Notes under the pieces: generated by a model
What the model was told of the DNA's origin: nothing
Database searches by the model: none
The model's input: only the letters and a program-made list of their open reading frames with translations
Shown: one piece after another, positions 59,167 through 64,000 of the stretch
How positions within the stretch are numbered: the first letter of the stretch is position 1
Layout of the letters: every line of letters starts with the position of its first letter
Assembly (NCBI GenBank): GCA_911728455.2
Contig: OU452233.1
Location: 16,491,587 to 16,555,586 of the forward strand
Reading direction: 5' to 3'
Origin: Marthasterias glacialis
Taxonomy: Eukaryota; Echinodermata; Asteroidea; Forcipulatida; Asteriidae
Length of the DNA stretch: 64,000 bases
Made by a program: the position numbers and the translations under genes

Positions 59167-62100
59167 TTATTTCTTTGATTGTCCCTCTAGATAGTCTTTG
59201 GCTTCGTTAATCTTGGTTGCTAGGTATGGAGAGCCACCTGTGACAAAAAAAATAAAAAATAAATTGAGATATTGAATTATGGCGAGAAAAAGGGAGAGGT
59301 GACATCGGCTCACCTCAATTACTCATCCCCCTTCCACCAATCATAACCAATACTTAAATAAATAAATAAATAAAATCCAAGAAAAAAAAGAACGAAATCG
59401 ACAACAAAAAATTCAACACACTCTGGTGAGCAAATAATTTCGCAAAAAAAACAACAATGATAAAGAGGAGATAGACAGAACGATAACACAGAAGAACATT
59501 AAACACTAATAAATATTCAAATTACATATACAAATATTCAAATACTCATATTCAAATTTATAGTAGGCAATTACATTGGCTGAGAATATCAATCATTCCC
59601 CCAGGATAGCAGAGAACTATATTATTAAACATTAATCAATATTCAAATCGATAATAGACCCATGACATGGCTAAATATCAGCAAACATGAACAGTATGAA
59701 AATCTTTAAACTGGCTACCGAAATCTAAACCGTATCCAAACTGACGGATATGGCTATGGCTACGACTGTCACAAGGACGTCCTACATGTATACTTCAATG
59801 CAAAATGAAACGGTGATCCAGCCATAGCTGTAGCCGCCAAATCAGACACGTCTTAACAAAACTATTAAGTGATACATATATGTAACAGACTGTTGGTGTC
59901 AATGACTGTAAGCCACCTACAGTTACCATTAACTGCACGTTTACTAACTGCACCACCAAAAACATCCCTACTTTCAAATTTGTGCAACCCAAAAGCCAAC
60001 AAACTTGAAAATACAATTCCACAGATGAACATTTACAGAGATGAGACCCTGTTATGACTGAAGTACATGTAGTATTTCATACAGGTTGTGAACAGTTAAT
60101 TTAGACTTGACAACTGGACTTCTTACAGTTCTAAAAAAAAAAGCGATCATGCCATTTTTCTACAAGAGCTGGCAAACTTTTGCACCAAGGGCACATTGAT
60201 TAATATGCAAATTAGGTCTTGATGTTTATCAACAGTATGTGTAATGGTTTTTTTCTAGTTTCTAAATACTAAGTAAATCGCTGGCTACACGGCAGTTTCA
60301 GGTTGAATGGCTTCTGCCAATATAAGGGCTTGGATAGCTCAGCTGGTACAGCATGGTAGGCTAATCGGGGGTCACTGGTTCAAATCCTGCTCCAGTCAGT
60401 TTTTCTTTGTTCACTCCAAAATTGAATGAAAATTTACCCAGTTTCCCTTGTGGTTCATTGCTAAATAAAACAGACAATAATATAAATACGAGATATGACA
60501 TAATAATCCAAGATACATACCTCTGTCTGGATGGTTTAATAACATAATCCTCCGATGAGCTTCCCTAACTTTAGTTTTAGATGCAGATGGGCTACGGAGA
60601 TAGAGAATAAAAATTCACAAATCTTTTATGAAAGTAAAACAAAAGCAAGAAATCTCGCAAAATAAACGGACTTGTCTGTATCCTAAGTGAATAAATATAT
60701 ATATAATTTTTTTTTTTTTTTTTTTGGGGGGAGTGGGTTGGGTTGGTCGAAACGCAGAAAATATTTCTTTGCAGTGATTGGCTCAACACTGCATCGTGAG
60801 TCGTGCACCGGGTAATTCTAACAGTTGCACGTGACTGAAATACACGCTGGTGATCACCAAAATGATTGCAAGCGGACGGTGACGTCACGTGCACAAGGTC
60901 TACATCCTAACTTAGTAATTGGTGTTTTTTTTTGGAGGGGGCGGGTTGGGTGGGGGTTGGTTGATGGGGGAGGGGGGGACAAGAAGGGATGGTATATGGG
61001 TGGGCTAATAAATATAACATGGTGTGCATCATACCTTGTTCCTAATATCAAACTGGCCTCTCTCTTAGACATCTTCAAATCAAATCCACCCTTGTAGTAA
61101 GAGCTAAATGTCTGCAAAACCAAAATAAGTAAAATAAAATTAAATAAAATTACTTAAATTTATATAACGATAATTTTCTTGGCTCAGGGCAAACAAATTT
61201 GGAAACCCTCTTTTGGGAGTCTCTACTACATCGAAGTGCCATCTCCAAAGTCACATTGATGTACAGGATCATCAACAAACTCGCTGACATCCCTGACAAC
61301 CAGCTAATTCCAGCATCCAACTCATCCACCAGAGCAAATAACCAGAAACTCCTTGTTCCATCCACCCCCACAACCTTACTGAAGGGCTCCTTCCTCCCAT
61401 AGACACCATCTGCCTGTGGAATTCACTGCTCCAGCAAGTTGCTGAATCACCAACCCTGGAGGTCTTCAAGAACAGACTGAGCGTCATTGTCAACATCAGT
61501 TAATTACCCATTCCCAAACAAAACACTAAATAACTGCTTTTACTTACTTACATACGTATCTGTTTTTGTTTTTTTATGCCTTGAGTATTGTCAGCACCTG
61601 CTCGTTTGCACGAGTATTTCAGAGTAGGTTCCTGCACAGTACAGGAAGATGTTGATGATGACGACTCAAATCCTTGACAACATGTTTTACAATGTTACCT
61701 CCTTATCAATATAAAACAAAATTGGAATAAATATTTTCTCAATTCAATTTTGAGTGAATGCATTGTACTTACTGGCTTTGGAATTTTGTGGGCATTCTGT
61801 TGGACAAGTTTCCCAGTTTGCACAGCGAGACGCCCTGGTAAAGATCAACATAAACTGAATGTAAAGCTCGGCGATGATATTGATGAACAGAAATGATACT
61901 TGCCACAAAATCTTCCATTTTTTATGGTACATGTATAGTTTGATACACATAATGGTGAACTAACCCATGCAGCATTCTTTCAATGTATTTGTATCATGTA
62001 TGATCGATCAGTGAGTGCAACAGATTGCCACTGTTGAAATTAGCCAAGGTTGAGAACCTTATCTCTTCCAACAATGGCCCACATTCCATTGCAGTTGAGT

Positions 62101-63818
62101 GAAAAATTGGTGACTTCTGTATCACTCTCATAAAGAACTTTGGGCAATGACTCTACTCTCAACATCAGCATTAGTCTTGGCCCAAGACGTCAGTGATCGA
62201 CAGTGGAAGCAGGCCTGAAACTTCACGGAGGCAACGGAGGCAATTGCCTCCGTTGCCCTTGGTCATTGCCTTAGTGCCCTTGAAATGTTCCAGTACAAAT
62301 TTACAATTTCCTCATAGAGATGCCCTTTATCAAGAGGAAAATGCCTTGATGCCCTTGCCCTTTCAAGAACGAAGCAATCAGGCCTGGGATTGTGTATGTA
62401 CGCTTGTAGTAATTCATAATAGTGCGCCCTCTTACGATATGATTTAACCAACTTGGTCAGTTCTCAATAACGACTTGGGAACCCTACAGCATTGGATTAA
62501 CTTTTTCTTTGTTTTCTTCCCAGCCTATCCTAGGGAACCAATCAGCACGCAATCACAGACATAAATTTACAAAAACTATTATGTGACCCTGGGTCATATT
62601 TGATAATAATAGGCCTAATTTATGTACATTTATTTCTGCGATTGCATGCTGATTTATTCCCTAGAAAAGGCTGGGAAGAAAAAGAAAAAGAAAAGAAAAA
62701 AAGTTAACCTAATTATGCTGAAAGGATTCCCAAGACGTTTGTAAGAGCTAGTCAAGTTGGTTAAATTATGCAGCATAAAAAGGCGTGCTATTTTATCACA
62801 CGATTTTCCAGCTATTTTGTCATGTCTTTGTCATCATTTGGGAATTTTTTTGAAAAGGGTGTCCATAAAATTGTAGCAAGTCTCCTCCATCGAAGTCAAA
62901 ACATGTACGTTTGCCTGGGGCGCTAGTACGACCGTCCAGGGCAAGACTATATCAGGATGTGTGTGCCTCTCAACAAACTAAATACCACTGTTGTGGCATT
63001 AGTAGCAGGGCTTGAATTTTACACTGGACCACAGGCCCGAGGCCAGTGATTTTAGTGTCAGGCCAGTAAACTCACAAGGCAGTCTTGTGTTTTTCAATTG
63101 AATAATAACTAACTTTGTAACAAAAAGAAACATGAGAAATGATGTTCAAAATGTTGACTTTGAATTTGATCAATGTCTTTCAATTCTGTTGCGTATCAAA
63201 ATATACTTGCCCACAAGACAAATGAGACAAATCTTCTCTTAGTGCTTGTTCAAATAAAAACAGTTTTCATGGTAAACTTTGTAGAAAGTTCTTTCTCATT
63301 AAGATTCTGGTCTTGCAAAATAAATTCTGGTCTGGTGACAATTTTTAGCTACAAGCCCTGCCCTGCGATCGTGTGAAATTTTACCCCATATTCGAGCCCT
63401 GAGTAGGCGTTGGCATGTTGGTTTTCTCAAGGAACACACTGATACAAGTAGAAGAGGACTGGGAGGGTTATGTTGTTAACATCATCATTATATTATAGCG
63501 ATCTGTATTGTGCCATCATTCACACTTTGTCTTGTTCAGCAACTAAGAAGATTGATCAGATTCATCACAGGAAAACTTACACTTGACTTAGTTGCGTTAA
63601 TCGTAACCCTCCATCCTCCTGATGGTCGGTTGTAGATGATTATCGCAACGAAGGCAAACTCATCTTGTAAAATAAAAGGCTGGTCTAATAAAATTAATAG
63701 TCTTTGTTTTAACTTATTTAAGTGGAATTTGTGATGAAATTGAGCCCAGAAGTTTCTTAGTCTTACCTACATATGCAGCCCCTGCCAATCCAAGGCCAGC
63801 TAAGATAAGTGTTGTCGA
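59167..63818 (-). CDS. DNAJC19: DNAJC19 / TIM14 (Pam18), J-protein of the mitochondrial import motor; first exon uncertain
   Basis: Inner-membrane J-domain co-chaperone that stimulates mitochondrial Hsp70 at the TIM23 translocon. Exons: 63767-63818, 61773-61834, 61035-61111, 60521-60591, 59167-59237; 333 nt, 110 residues plus stop, all phases consistent. The N-terminal segment [20 protein letters not shown] is the membrane anchor; then comes [16 protein letters not shown], the family signature [20 protein letters not shown], the J-domain helix [13 protein letters not shown] with the catalytic HPD tripeptide (HPDRGG), and the end [15 protein letters not shown]. Introns contain a SINE, a LINE end and MITEs. 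The first coding exon must supply Met and about one more residue in phase 0; a candidate ATGGAG|GTAGAA lies at 63970-63975, otherwise the exon is beyond the window. Human DNAJC19 is 116 aa, as I recall. Confidence 0.93.
60328..60480 (+). mobile_element. tRNA-derived SINE, third family, full head
   Basis: GGATAGCTCAGCTGGTACAG (A box) and GTCACTGGTTCAAATCCTGC (B box), then TTTTTCTTTGTTCACTCC and a tail with TTTCCCTTGTGGTTCATTGC. Related fragments lie at 14312 and 50640. The tRNA-like head is continuous with a SINE body, so it is not called a tRNA gene. In the DNAJC19 intron, antisense. Confidence 0.8.
61185..61680 (+). mobile_element. LINE 3' end (CR1/Jockey-like), broken
   Basis: The plus strand encodes the last part of a reverse transcriptase [21 protein letters not shown], then in other frames [20 protein letters not shown] and KNRLSVIVN before a stop, followed by a 3' UTR-like stretch with (TTAC)n near 61545. 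At least two frame breaks. In a DNAJC19 intron. Confidence 0.7.
62213..62392. mobile_element. Small element with CAGGCCTGA ends and a 28-bp perfect palindrome
   Basis: CAGGCCTGAAACTTC at the left, AATCAGGCCTGGGATTG at the right. Inside, 62230-62257 (GGCAACGGAGGCAA followed by its exact reverse complement) is a perfect palindrome. The interior matches 13829-14000 in reverse complement. In DNAJC19 intron 1. Confidence 0.65.
63003..63362. mobile_element. MITE with GCAGGGCTTG ends
   Basis: AGCAGGGCTTGAATTTTACA faces TTTTTAGCTACAAGCCCTGC. The interior holds inverted words (AGGCCAGTGATTTTA and ATTCTGGTCTGGTGACAA). Non-coding; DNAJC19 intron. Confidence 0.65.
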
Positions 63819-63941
63819 CTGTGGGAAAATGAAGGTATGAATTGTTCGTTTAGTTCGGATAATTTTAGGTCAATTTGAACTTCCTAAGAATCAAAATAAC
63901 ACACCACCCTCCTGTGAATCACACACACACAGCTCAGTCAA

Positions 63942-63978
63942 ACCATGGAGGTATAAATCTAATTTCTACCTCCATGGT
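63942..63978. repeat. 37-bp hairpin overlapping the candidate DNAJC19 start
   Basis: ACCATGGAGGTATAAAT and ATTTCTACCTCCATGGT pair with one mismatch around a 3-bp loop. The right arm, read on the minus strand, contains the candidate ATGGAG|GTAGAA. Confidence 0.8.
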
Positions 63979-64000
63979 CAAACTCAGACAGTGTAAACTG

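Overview
This is animal genomic DNA. It has long AT-rich introns and intergenic spacers, three multi-exon genes with standard GT-AG splice sites, tRNA-derived SINEs, LINE 3' fragments, many small inverted-repeat elements, and a fold-back element whose arms are short tandem repeats. The gene content (an XRRA1-type leucine-rich-repeat protein, mitochondrial DNAJC19/TIM14, a secreted FAMeT-like domain protein, DUF3431 proteins), the abundance of TAGGCCTA-like words and the resemblance of the fold-back element to sea urchin TU elements suggest a marine invertebrate deuterostome, most likely an echinoderm. Nothing prokaryotic, no CRISPR array and no recognisable retrovirus, LTR element or Polinton was seen.

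Layout. 1-6150: AT-rich DNA with no supportable gene, possibly the 3' UTR and spacer of a plus-strand gene lying mainly to the left, with small hairpin elements. 6690-7507: two LINE 3' ends in tandem. 8619-17956 (minus): a complete XRRA1 homologue of 13 coding exons and 803 codons; every junction phase agrees, one intron is GC-AG, and an RFX X-box lies just upstream of the ATG. 18190-21430: a cluster of small elements, including the fold-back element with GTCGCCCC arrays. 21430-35800: three tandem copies of a roughly 4.1 kb unit. Each holds one intact two-exon minus-strand gene for a 260-261 residue type II membrane protein with a DUF3431 domain, plus the same LINE 3' fragment upstream of it. 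35800-43600: intergenic repeats. 43615-51553 (minus): a three-exon gene for a 270-residue secreted protein (signal peptide, Thr/Pro-rich repeat stretch, C-terminal FAMeT-like domain). 52116-52285: an orphan candidate terminal exon. 52500-59160: repeats. 59167-63818 (minus): DNAJC19/TIM14, five exons, first coding exon uncertain.

How the genes relate. They do not form one pathway. XRRA1 is an intracellular LRR protein whose X-box hints at RFX-driven, perhaps cilium-related, expression. DNAJC19 is the J-protein of the inner-membrane import motor. The DUF3431 trio looks like a young local expansion of putative secretory-pathway enzymes, and the FAMeT-like protein is secreted. The features most worth a second look are the DUF3431 tandem array, with its captured LINE, copy-specific loss of a TATA box and a TTG repeat next to the 3' splice site; the X-box; the fold-back element; and the nested TTGGTT-rich element.
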